Part shown: in pieces, positions 1 through 5,376 of the stretch
Layout: the number at the start of each line of letters is the position of its first letter
How positions within the stretch are numbered: position 1 is the stretch's first letter
NCBI GenBank assembly: GCA_019746155.1
Contig: JAIESJ010000177.1
Location: forward strand, 1-7,918
DNA from: Burkholderiales bacterium
GTDB taxonomy: Bacteria; Pseudomonadota; Gammaproteobacteria; Burkholderiales; SG8-41
Length of the DNA: 7,918 nt
Reading direction: 5' to 3'
Made by a program: the position numbers and the translations under genes
Notes under the pieces: model-generated
What the model saw: only the letters and a program-made list of their open reading frames with translations
The model's database searches: none
Told to the model about the DNA's origin: nothing

Positions 1-85
1 GCCCTGCCTGACGGCGCAGGCGCTTGGTGAGCTTGTTCGCTTCGTACTGCTGTTTCTGGACGATTCTGGATTCAGGCGCGTTCAT
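1..85 (-). CDS. ttcA: TtcA, tRNA 2-thiocytidine(32) synthetase, N-terminal fragment
   Basis: Only the first 28 codons are inside the window; the gene continues past the left edge. The reading starts at an ATG (83-85, minus strand) and contains the segment QQYEANKLTKRLRRQAG. This matches the start of TtcA proteins (E. coli has the related KKEQYNLNKLQKRLRRNVG just before its ATP-binding loop). In the family, TtcA is a cytoplasmic Fe-S ATP pyrophosphatase that thiolates cytidine 32 of some tRNAs; the PP-loop SGGKDS and the cysteines would lie outside the window. No clear Shine-Dalgarno is visible before the start. The 146-bp inverted-repeat element begins only 17 bp upstream of it. The gene is co-directional with the pteridine reductase and could share its transcript. 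Identification rests on a short but characteristic segment. Confidence 0.8.
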   Translation of the reverse strand, partial: MNAPESRIVQKQQYEANKLTKRLRRQAG

Positions 86-102
86 GTACAGTCCGAAAAC
101 TC

Positions 103-248
103 TTAGCCACAGAGAGCACGGAGATCACAGAGAAAAACTGAACCGCCAAAACGCCAAGCAAACCCAGTGTTCTTGTGACATTTTCCTTCACGTTCTTTGC
201 GTTTATTCTTTTGCATTTGGCTGTAATCTCCGTGCTCTCCGTGGCTAA
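103..248. repeat. 146-bp MITE-like element with 28-bp terminal inverted repeats
   Basis: The left end (103-130) reads TTAGCCACAGAGAGCACGGA followed by GATCACAG. The reverse complement of the right end (221-248) agrees at 26 of 28 positions. The interior is A-rich on the plus strand near the left arm and T-rich near the right arm, with motifs such as CGCCAAAACGCCAAG and, on the minus strand, CGCAAAGAACG. These resemble the CCACAGAG / CGCCAAG / CGCAAAGAA type of scattered intergenic repeat I know from several proteobacterial genomes. Base composition is clearly lower in GC than the flanking genes. It encodes no transposase and carries no convincing gene. It fills nearly all the space between the pteridine reductase stop (251) and the ttcA start (85). 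Confidence 0.75.
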
Positions 249-250
249 AT

Positions 251-1009
251 TTAAAGGTTAACGCTCCTGCCGCCGTCGACCGCGATCACCTGGCCGGTCA
301 CATAAGGCGCGGCGGCGATCAGAAATTCCACCGCCTTGGCGATATCGTCGGGATCGCCGATGCGCTTCAGCGCCGTCTGGTTGATGATGCGCTGGCGCGA
401 AACCTCATCCTTCCACGTATCGTCGTCCGGCCACAGGATGGTGCCGGGGGCGATACCGTTGACGCGCACCTCGGGCCCGAGTTCGCGCGCCAGGGAACGC
501 GTCAGCGCCAGCAGTCCGCCTTTCGCCGTGGTGTAGACGACGTGATTTTTCATCGGTAACTCGGCGTGAATGTCGATGATGTTGACGATGCATCCATGGC
601 TTTTCCGGAGTTCGCGCGCGGCGGCCTGCGCCAGGAACAACGGCGCCTTGAGATTGGTGCCCATGAGATCGTCCCACGCCTTTTCGGTGACTTCGCCCAC
701 CGGCGTCGGATAAAAACTCGACGCATTGTTGACCAGCGCATCGAGCCGCCCGAACTCCTTCACCGTCGCCTTGACCAGGTTCGACAGCGCGTCGAGTTTC
801 AGCAAATCGGCTTGCACCAGCGCCACCGAACCCGCGCGCTGCGCGGCAAGCTCCGACTTGAGCGCCCGCGCATCGGCTGCCGACGCGCGGTAATGCACCA
901 TCAGGTTTGCGCCCGCGGCGTGGAGCCGCCGGCAGATCGCCGCGCCGACGCGCTTGGCGCCGCCGGTAATCAGCACGACCCTGCCTTCGAGGTTGGTGTT
1001 CTGGAGCAT
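251..1009 (-). CDS. PTR1-like pteridine reductase (SDR family)
   Basis: The 252-residue protein is a complete short-chain dehydrogenase. TGGAKRVG at residues 15-22 is the NADP-binding turn with the arginine typical of pteridine reductases. NNASSFYPTP at 94-103 is a hallmark of the PTR1 group. The catalytic set appears to be D146, Y159 and K163, with the Asp-Tyr-Lys spacing (13 and 4) of Leishmania PTR1 D181/Y194/K198, where Asp replaces the usual SDR serine. By family it should reduce dihydropterins or biopterin/monapterin-like compounds with NADPH in the cytoplasm. It lacks the sequence features of E. coli FolM, so I give no symbol. The start ATG (1007-1009) has no strong Shine-Dalgarno. The gene diverges from the methyltransferase and lies upstream of ttcA on the same strand. 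The inverted-repeat element ends two bases before the stop codon. Confidence 0.88.
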   Translation of the reverse strand: MLQNTNLEGRVVLITGGAKRVGAAICRRLHAAGANLMVHYRASAADARALKSELAAQRAGSVALVQADLLKLDALSNLVKATVKEFGRLDALVNNASSFYPTPVGEVTEKAWDDLMGTNLKAPLFLAQAAARELRKSHGCIVNIIDIHAELPMKNHVVYTTAKGGLLALTRSLARELGPEVRVNGIAPGTILWPDDDTWKDEVSRQRIINQTALKRIGDPDDIAKAVEFLIAAAPYVTGQVIAVDGGRSVNL

Positions 1010-1061
1010 AAAGTAAATGAGCGACCGGCAATCCGTGCGGGCCGCTCACAGCATATTGTTT

Positions 1062-1067
1062 ATTTTA
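1062..1067 (-). promoter_or_regulatory. candidate -10 box for the pteridine reductase
   Basis: In the 88-bp spacer between the divergent genes, the minus strand reads TAAAAT (five of six to the sigma-70 -10 consensus). This is the only AT-rich patch in the spacer. No good -35 hexamer sits at 16-18 bp, so the call is weak. It would give a leader of about 45 nt. Confidence 0.3.
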
Positions 1068-1086
1068 GCCTATTCCCTCATCATCC

Positions 1087-1090
1087 GGAG
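1087..1090 (+). promoter_or_regulatory. ribosome binding site setting the MidA-like start
   Basis: GGAG lies 7 nt before the ATG at 1098. The in-frame ATG 27 codons upstream (1017) has no such site and would add a poorly conserved hydrophobic stretch overlapping the divergent promoter region. The site therefore favours the 1098 start. Confidence 0.7.
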
Positions 1091-1097
1091 CGTGAAT

Positions 1098-2264
1098 ATG
1101 CCGCCCCATCTCGCCCGCCTGCCGTCGCCGCCTCCCGAAGCGCGGGCAGTCAGCGACCGGCTGACCGAACTGATTGCCGGGGAAATTGCCGCCCACGGCG
1201 GCTGGATTAGTTTCGCGCGCTATATGGAGCTCGCGCTTTATGCGCCGGGCCTGGGCTATTACAGCGCGGGCAGCCGCAAGTTGGGACGCGACGGCGATTT
1301 TGTCACCGCGCCGGAATTCTCGTCGCTGTTCGGCCGCTGTCTGGCGCGCCAGCTCGCCGAGCTGGCCGGTCACGGGCTTGCCGATATCCTGGAGATCGGC
1401 GCCGGCAGCGGCGCGCTCGCCGCCGACCTGCTCCCCGAGCTGGCCGCGCTGGGCCATGCACCGGACCACTACTTCATCCTCGAAGTCAGCGCCGATCTGC
1501 GCGAGCGCCAGCGCACCCGGATCGCGGCGCGCGCCCCGCGACAGGCCGACAAGGCGCGATGGCTCGACGTGCTGCCGGCAGATTTCAGCGGCATCATCAT
1601 CGGCAACGAGGTGCTCGACGCGATCCCGGCGCATATCGTGCGGACGCACGGCGGCGTCATCGAGGAAATGGGTGTCACCCGGGAAGAGCGCGGCGGATGC
1701 TTCGCGCGCGCTTATCGCAAAGCCGATGGCGCGCTGCTGGCCGCCGCCCAAAATCTCGGACTGCCGGATGACTACGAGACCGAAATCCATCTGGCGGCAC
1801 GCGCGTTCGTGAAAAGCTTCGCGCGCCTCCTCAAGCGCGGCGCCATCCTGTTCATCGACTATGGCTTCCCGGCGCGCGAGTACTATCACCCGCAGCGCGC
1901 CAGCGGCACGCTGATGTGCCATTACCGCCACCACGCACATGCCGACCCGCTGTGCCTGACAGGACTGCAGGACATCACCACCCACGTCGACTTCAGTGCC
2001 ATCGCGCATGCGGGTGTTGCCGCCGGCCTCGACGTGCTGGGCTATACGACGCAGGCACAGTTTCTGATCAACTGCGGCATCACCGATATTCTCGGCGCGG
2101 TATCCGCCGAAAATGTACGCGACTACGCCCCGCTCGCCTCACAGGCGCAGAAACTGCTGTCCCCCGCCGAGATGGGAGAGTTGTTCAAGGTCATCGCGCT
2201 CGGCAAGGACGTCACGCCGCCGCTGCTCGGGTTCCGGAGCGGCGACAAGGGTCATACGTTATAA
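1098..2264 (+). CDS. MidA/NDUFAF7-type SAM-dependent methyltransferase
   Basis: With the 1098 start the protein has 388 residues, a normal length for this family (Pfam Methyltransf_28, formerly DUF185). The conserved N-terminal block ISFARYMELALYAPGLGYY (37-55) and GDFVTAPEFSSLFG (66-79) is typical. The SAM-binding glycine motif is LEIGAGSG (98-105), and GNEVLDAIP (169-177) is the family's second signature. The human relative NDUFAF7 dimethylates an arginine of a complex I subunit during assembly. The bacterial substrate is less certain; methylation of a NuoD-like or other protein arginine is an inference. The protein should be cytoplasmic, as no signal or membrane segment is seen. The gene is divergent from the pteridine reductase. 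No hairpin terminator is obvious after the TAA. Confidence 0.88.
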   Translation: MPPHLARLPSPPPEARAVSDRLTELIAGEIAAHGGWISFARYMELALYAPGLGYYSAGSRKLGRDGDFVTAPEFSSLFGRCLARQLAELAGHGLADILEIGAGSGALAADLLPELAALGHAPDHYFILEVSADLRERQRTRIAARAPRQADKARWLDVLPADFSGIIIGNEVLDAIPAHIVRTHGGVIEEMGVTREERGGCFARAYRKADGALLAAAQNLGLPDDYETEIHLAARAFVKSFARLLKRGAILFIDYGFPAREYYHPQRASGTLMCHYRHHAHADPLCLTGLQDITTHVDFSAIAHAGVAAGLDVLGYTTQAQFLINCGITDILGAVSAENVRDYAPLASQAQKLLSPAEMGELFKVIALGKDVTPPLLGFRSGDKGHTL

Positions 2265-2320
2265 AAGAGTCCGCACGGAATCCGCGCCGGTCGTCATTGC
2301 CGCCGTGTTGACGAGACAAG

Positions 2321-2360
2321 GCCTGCGCTATTTCCTCCGTCAAGAAGCCTGCGCTATGAT
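2321..2360 (+). promoter_or_regulatory. candidate promoter of the cytochrome gene, with an 11-bp direct repeat
   Basis: TATGAT (2355-2360) matches the -10 consensus at five of six bases. The matching -35 position (2332-2337, TTCCTC) is poor. The 11-mer GCCTGCGCTAT occurs twice, at 2321-2331 and 2347-2357, with starts 26 bp apart. The second copy runs into the -10. A TTGACG lies at 2308-2313 but only 15 bp before TATTTC. One of these probably drives the cytochrome and dehydrogenase genes. Confidence 0.35.
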
Positions 2361-2415
2361 AAAGACCCGGAACGCGCCCTGCGACCGGATTCCCGACGCG
2401 CAGGAGAGGATTGCG

Positions 2416-3105
2416 ATGATGGCTCCAAGCAAAACCCGCGGGTGGTTTGGTGTGCTTGCCGCCGCGCTGGCGACCGTCGCGGCCGCGGCCGAAGCACCGG
2501 GAGTCGCTAAAGCCAAGTACCTGTGGTCGCAAAGCCCGCACGGCAAAATGCTCGAGCGCATCCTGCCGCGCGCGATCGAGCCCGACCAATTGCCCGAGCC
2601 GCAAGCGGAAGGCGCGCGGCTCGCCGCGCACTACTGCGTGCAGTGCCACTACCTGCCGAACCCGCAGATGCACACTGCCGCCAACTGGGAAAAAACCGTG
2701 GAGCGCATGGTCTGGCGCATGCAGGGCAAGGGCAACCTGGGCCGGCTCATGAAAGAGATGATGGATGATGTCAAAGCACCGTCTGCAGAAGAAGTTGCGA
2801 CGCTCACGCGCTACCTGCAAAAACACGGCCAGACCGAAATCGACCCCCGAACCCCGGCACTCAAGACGACCGCGGGGCAGATGTTCAGCATCGCCTGCTC
2901 GCAGTGCCACGCGCTGCCCGATCCGCGGCGGCACACCGCACGCGAGTGGCCGAGGGTGGTGCAACGCATGAAGCAGCATATGTCCTGGGCCAACATCGTG
3001 GTCGGCGCGAGCGAACTGCGCACCATACCCGAACTCAACACCCAGGAAATCATCCGCTTTCTGCAGCGCTACGCGCGAAATGAACACTCGACACAAAAAC
3101 CTTAG
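2416..3105 (+). CDS. Periplasmic diheme cytochrome c with two tandem domains
   Basis: The 229-residue protein starts with a Sec signal (KTRGW, then a hydrophobic Ala/Leu/Val run to about residue 25). Export to the periplasm is expected, where heme would be attached. Two CXXCH sites are present: CVQCH at 74-78 and CSQCH at 161-165, 87 residues apart. The sequence after each site follows the same pattern, CHxLPxPxxHTAxxWxxxVxRM, so the protein is an internal duplication. M98/M102 and M185/M189 are the natural candidates for distal heme ligands. It likely carries electrons between periplasmic partners, but the partner is unknown. The start is an ATG (2416), with a second ATG right after it and AGGAGAG (2402-2408) at good distance. 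A zinc alcohol dehydrogenase follows after 15 nt, probably in the same operon. That enzyme is NAD(P)-dependent by family, so direct electron transfer between the two is not implied. Confidence 0.9.
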   Translation: MMAPSKTRGWFGVLAAALATVAAAAEAPGVAKAKYLWSQSPHGKMLERILPRAIEPDQLPEPQAEGARLAAHYCVQCHYLPNPQMHTAANWEKTVERMVWRMQGKGNLGRLMKEMMDDVKAPSAEEVATLTRYLQKHGQTEIDPRTPALKTTAGQMFSIACSQCHALPDPRRHTAREWPRVVQRMKQHMSWANIVVGASELRTIPELNTQEIIRFLQRYARNEHSTQKP

Positions 3106-3120
3106 CCGGGCCGAATTCAT

Positions 3121-4116
3121 ATGAAAGCCATGGTGCTCGACGCACCGCTGCGGGCGTTGCGCCTCGCGGAATTGCCGCCGCCCCAACCCGCGCCCGATCA
3201 GTTGCTGATCAGGGTCCGCGCCTGCGGCGTGTGCCGCACCGATCTGCACGTCGTCGACGGCGATCTCGCCGACGGCAGGCTGCCAATCATCCCCGGGCAT
3301 GAAATCGTCGGCGTCGTCACCGGGCGTGGCGCGGCGGTCGAGCGCTTCAAGATCGGCGACCGCGTCGGCGTACCGTGGCTGGGCCACACCTGCGGCACCT
3401 GCAGCTACTGCGCGAGCGGCCACGAAAACCTGTGCGACCACGCGCGCTTCACCGGCTATCACCTCGACGGCGGTTACGCCGAATACACACTCGCCGACCA
3501 GCACTATTGCTTCGCCATCCCCGATCCCTATGACGACGTTGCCGCGGCGCCGCTGCTGTGCGCAGGGCTCATCGGTTACCGTGCGCTGGTCATGGCGGGC
3601 GATGCGAAGCGGCTCGGCATCTACGGTTTCGGCGCCGCGGCGCACATCGTCGCGCAAGTGGCGCGCCACCAGGGACGCGAAATTTACGCCTTCACCCGAC
3701 CGGGTGACGCCGAAGGACAGCACTTTGCGCGCGCACTCGGCGCAACATGGGCCGGAGACTCGACCGCCATTCCGCCGGGCCCGCTCGACGCCGCGATCAT
3801 TTTCGCGCCGGTCGGCGCGCTGGTCCCGCAGGCGCTGCGCGCCACGCGCAAAGGCGGCACGGTGGTGTGCGCCGGCATCCACATGAGCGACATCCCGGCG
3901 TTTTCCTACGACATCCTGTGGGGCGAACGCACAGTGCGCTCGGTAGCCAATCTCACGCGCCGCGACGGCGAGGAATTCCTGAAGCTCGCGCCGCAAGTGC
4001 CGGTGCGCACCTCGACCGAGACTTTCGATCTTGCTCAAGCCAACGAAGCGCTGACACGGCTGCGCGAGGGCGAGATTACCGGTGCGGCGGTGCTGGTAAC
4101 GGGCGGTACGCAATGA
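3121..4116 (+). CDS. Zinc-dependent alcohol dehydrogenase (MDR superfamily, TIGR02822-like)
   Basis: The 331-residue enzyme has the full set of medium-chain dehydrogenase features. The GroES-like domain carries the catalytic zinc ligands C38, H60 (followed by E61, in PGHEIVG) and C147. The structural zinc site is C91, C94, C97 and C105. The cofactor-binding domain has YGFGAAAH (168-175) instead of the usual GxGxxG; this form belongs to the adh_fam_2 group (TIGR02822). By family it oxidises alcohols or reduces aldehydes with NAD(P) in the cytoplasm; the substrate cannot be read from the sequence. The start ATG is at 3121, with only a weak upstream purine patch. Translation may depend on the cytochrome gene, whose stop is 15 nt away. 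A 30-codon ORF starts within its last codons. Confidence 0.88.
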   Translation: MKAMVLDAPLRALRLAELPPPQPAPDQLLIRVRACGVCRTDLHVVDGDLADGRLPIIPGHEIVGVVTGRGAAVERFKIGDRVGVPWLGHTCGTCSYCASGHENLCDHARFTGYHLDGGYAEYTLADQHYCFAIPDPYDDVAAAPLLCAGLIGYRALVMAGDAKRLGIYGFGAAAHIVAQVARHQGREIYAFTRPGDAEGQHFARALGATWAGDSTAIPPGPLDAAIIFAPVGALVPQALRATRKGGTVVCAGIHMSDIPAFSYDILWGERTVRSVANLTRRDGEEFLKLAPQVPVRTSTETFDLAQANEALTRLREGEITGAAVLVTGGTQ

Positions 4117-4205
4117 AAGTCCATACGGTCTTGGAGCCCGAATGGAGCGCGGCGGATTCCGGGAAATTGCCGCCGGGTGAGCACCCCATCCAATGCGCGC
4201 GGTGA
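4113..4205 (+). CDS. Small ORF, 30 codons, overlapping the dehydrogenase stop
   Basis: ATGA at 4113-4116 joins this start to the stop of the dehydrogenase, a common sign of translational coupling. The product begins MKVHTVLEPEWSAADSGKL and ends QCAR. It has no signal peptide, membrane segment or motif I recognise. It could be a genuine small protein, the intact head of a gene truncated by whatever brought in the downstream palindromes and toxin-antitoxin pair, or chance. The ordered, non-repetitive amino acid content and the coupling give slight support. Confidence 0.3.
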   Translation: MKVHTVLEPEWSAADSGKLPPGEHPIQCAR

Positions 4206-4216
4206 CTCATATCAAC

Positions 4217-4271
4217 GGTCGTCCGCCCCGGGTCATGATCCGGGCTTGTATATTGGCCCGGCCTGACGACC
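4217..4271. repeat. GC-rich palindromic segment with alternative hairpins
   Basis: GGTCGTC (4217-4223) pairs perfectly with GACGACC (4265-4271). Inside, the 18-bp near-palindrome CCCGGGTCATGATCCGGG (4227-4244) can fold on itself. Alternatively, CCGGGC (4240-4245) can pair with GCCCGG (4256-4261) across a 10-nt AT-rich loop. The two inner folds exclude each other. No T-run follows on the plus strand, so it is not a typical terminator. It may be a REP-like element or an insertion scar between the dehydrogenase operon and the toxin-antitoxin pair. Confidence 0.5.
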
Positions 4272-4277
4272 CGGAGC

Positions 4278-4306
4278 TTGAAAAAAACGAAATGGACATT
4301 TAGAAT
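4278..4306 (+). promoter_or_regulatory. Promoter of the toxin-antitoxin pair, predicted leaderless
   Basis: TTGAAA (4278-4283) and TAGAAT (4301-4306) are separated by exactly 17 bp. The matches to the sigma-70 consensus are four of six and five of six. Transcription would start about 7 nt after the -10, at 4313-4314, which is the A of the antitoxin ATG. No Shine-Dalgarno precedes that ATG, which fits a leaderless message. Confidence 0.6.
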
Positions 4307-4323
4307 GCCATAAATGGACATTT
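4290..4323. promoter_or_regulatory. Duplicated palindromic operator candidate of the antitoxin
   Basis: The 12-bp sequence AAATGGACATTT occurs at 4290-4301 and 4312-4323. Each copy is an inverted repeat (AAATG-2-CATTT). The copies are 22 bp apart, about two helical turns, so they face the same side of the DNA. The first lies in the -35/-10 spacer; the second covers the predicted transcription start and the start codon. Phd-type antitoxins repress their own operon through paired palindromes, so this is the likely autoregulatory site. Confidence 0.55.
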
Positions 4324-4559
4324 CAGTCACCGAATTCAAACAGCATTGCCTGGAGATCATTCGCCGCGTCGAGAGAACCGGCACGCCGGTCGCGATCACG
4401 CGCCGCGGCAAGGTCGTCGCGCAACTGCGCCCTCCGGCGGCGCCGCCGTCCGGCAAATCCGCGAAGCCGTGGGAGCGGCTGCGGGCTTTGGGTGGGCGCC
4501 TGCTCGCCGAACCCGGTGAATCGGTGCTTCGCGATGAGGATTTCGAGGCGTTGCGTTGA
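4314..4559 (+). CDS. Phd/YefM-family antitoxin
   Basis: The 81-residue protein has the standard Phd/YefM N-terminus: MDISVTEFKQHCLEII, then the GTPVAITRRGKVVAQLRP block (23-40). In this family that block forms the DNA-binding dimer. The rest, Pro-rich then charged (residues 40-81), would be the flexible part that wraps and blocks the toxin. The gene precedes the PIN toxin and overlaps it by 4 nt, the usual antitoxin-first order. No Shine-Dalgarno is present and the promoter predicts a leaderless start. The family assignment is secure; the specific subgroup is not. Confidence 0.88.
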   Translation: MDISVTEFKQHCLEIIRRVERTGTPVAITRRGKVVAQLRPPAAPPSGKSAKPWERLRALGGRLLAEPGESVLRDEDFEALR

Positions 4560-4957
4560 GCGTCCTGCTCGACACTCATATCTGGGTATGGTGGCTGACT
4601 CCGGGATCGCCGCTGTCGCGCGTGGAGCGCGCCGCCCTCGACGGGAAAGCTGAACGCCGCGAGTTGTTTCTCTCGGCAATCAGTCTGTGGGAAGCGCAAG
4701 TGCTTCATGCCAAGCACCGGCTCGAACTACCCATGCCATTTCCCGACTGGCTGGTTCAAGCATCGGATGAACGCATGATCTCCGTGGTTCCGCTCGACAT
4801 CGACATCATTCTTGCCCTTGACGCCCTTCCGGCGTCCTTTCACGGCGATCCCGCGGATCGCCTGATCGTCGCAACCGCCAGAGCCCGCAAACTGCCCTTG
4901 GCAACCCGCGACGCGATAATCCGCAAGTCACGCGCGGTCAAACTCTGGACGGTTTGA
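4556..4957 (+). CDS. PIN-domain toxin (VapC-like ribonuclease)
   Basis: The 133-residue protein is a complete PIN domain. LLDTHIWVWW at 4-13 carries the first acidic residue, D6. The others are E46 (SLWEAQ), D98/D101 (GDPADRLIVATA) and D119 (LATRD), the four-acid arrangement that binds Mg or Mn in PIN nucleases. By family it cuts RNA when freed from its antitoxin; the RNA target is unknown. The start is a TTG (4556-4558) overlapping the antitoxin TGA. GAGG (4545-4548) lies 7 nt upstream, and no ATG is available near the conserved N-terminus. The weak start and the 4-nt overlap would keep toxin synthesis coupled to, and below, that of the antitoxin. All catalytic residues are present, so the toxin appears intact. 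Confidence 0.88.
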   Translation: MSVLLDTHIWVWWLTPGSPLSRVERAALDGKAERRELFLSAISLWEAQVLHAKHRLELPMPFPDWLVQASDERMISVVPLDIDIILALDALPASFHGDPADRLIVATARARKLPLATRDAIIRKSRAVKLWTV

Positions 4958-5195
4958 GCGGAGCGCGATAAAAAGCGGAAAGTGATACACTCCCCATCAG
5001 CGATGATGACGGTGTTTGTCGGGTGCTTTTCTTAATATTGAGCAAGAGCTTGGCGTTCCGAGCGACAGCTCGTTTGGGAAGTACCGGCGGCAGACACGTG
5101 TGGAAGCGCCAGAGCTGCTCAAGAAAACGGGGTCGTCTAGCGGTCACGGGTGCAATCGTGACCTCACGGCTGTTGGAGCTGCAACTGGATGCGCC
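4958..5195. other. Gene-free segment with nested hairpins
   Basis: No convincing gene is seen; the frame open from 5016 to 5309 has a TTG start, no ribosome site and runs through the hairpins. Structure is evident. GAGCA (5040-5044) pairs with TGCTC (5116-5120), and TGGCG (5051-5055) with CGCCA (5107-5111). They enclose a small hairpin, CGAGC-GACA-GCTCG (5059-5072). A separate perfect 7-bp stem follows, GGTCACG (5142-5148) with CGTGACC (5157-5163) around an 8-nt loop. It could be a structured RNA or the decayed body of mobile cassettes. Confidence 0.4.
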
Positions 5196-5258
5196 CGCCA
5201 GCCCGTCGCTCAACCGGACGCGCCCCAGGCGGCGCGGCGGTTAGCTCGGCCGCCGGAT
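5196..5258 (+). other. attC-like site 1 (degenerate integron recombination site)
   Basis: AACCG (5212-5216) pairs with CGGTT (5238-5242), and CGCGCC (5219-5224) with GGCGCG (5231-5236). Between the stems there is GA on the left and a single G on the right, the same asymmetry as in known attC sites such as that of aadA7. Spacers of 9 nt flank the stem on both sides, with CGTCGCTC on the left and AGCTCGGCC on the right, close to the usual attC spacer sequences. The outer boxes, CGCCAGC (5196-5202) and GCCGGAT (5252-5258), do not fit RYYYAAC and GTTRRRY, so the site is probably dead. Confidence 0.4.
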
Positions 5259-5308
5259 CGCGGCTCAGATGAACTGCCCATATCGATGGAACCCGTAGCT
5301 CTCGCGTA

Positions 5309-5366
5309 ATCCGACGTTGCACGCCAGCCGACCGCTGGAAGCGGCGGCTGGGCTTATTCGTCAATT
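5309..5366 (+). other. attC-like site 2 (degenerate integron recombination site)
   Basis: CCAGCC (5324-5329) pairs with GGCTGG (5346-5351), and CCGCT (5332-5336) with AGCGG (5340-5344). GA sits on the left and a single C on the right, the same asymmetry as site 1. Counting 9-nt spacers outwards gives ATCCGAC (5309-5315), six of seven to RYYYAAC, and GTCAATT (5360-5366). The core AAC/GTT of a normal attC is here GAC/GTC, still able to pair. Sequence identity to site 1 is low; the shared feature is the layout. Confidence 0.4.
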
Positions 5367-5376
5367 CGAGTTGTCG

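Noticed and set aside
24..248. A 74-codon plus-strand open frame over the repeat
   Set aside because: It overlaps ttcA antisense and the inverted-repeat element and has a frameshift-like, Cys/Phe-rich composition without any motif.
1017..1097. Longer N-terminus of the MidA-like methyltransferase from an ATG at 1017
   Set aside because: It has no ribosome site, adds residues not typical of the family, and would overlap the divergent promoter region; the ATG at 1098 has GGAG 7 nt upstream.
4217..4287. GC-rich hairpin plus homopolymer as terminator of the dehydrogenase operon
   Set aside because: The homopolymer after the hairpin is A on the plus strand, not T.
5132..5163. A tRNA-Glu-like D-arm (GTCGTCTAGCGGTC) followed by a TGCAATC loop
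   Set aside because: There is no anticodon arm, no proper acceptor stem and the T-like loop has 8 nt; the resemblance is confined to one arm.
5016..5309. A 97-codon open frame in the gene-poor stretch
   Set aside because: It has a TTG start with no Shine-Dalgarno, low-complexity Ala/Arg/Pro-rich content, runs through several hairpins and the first attC-like site, and shows no recognisable motif.
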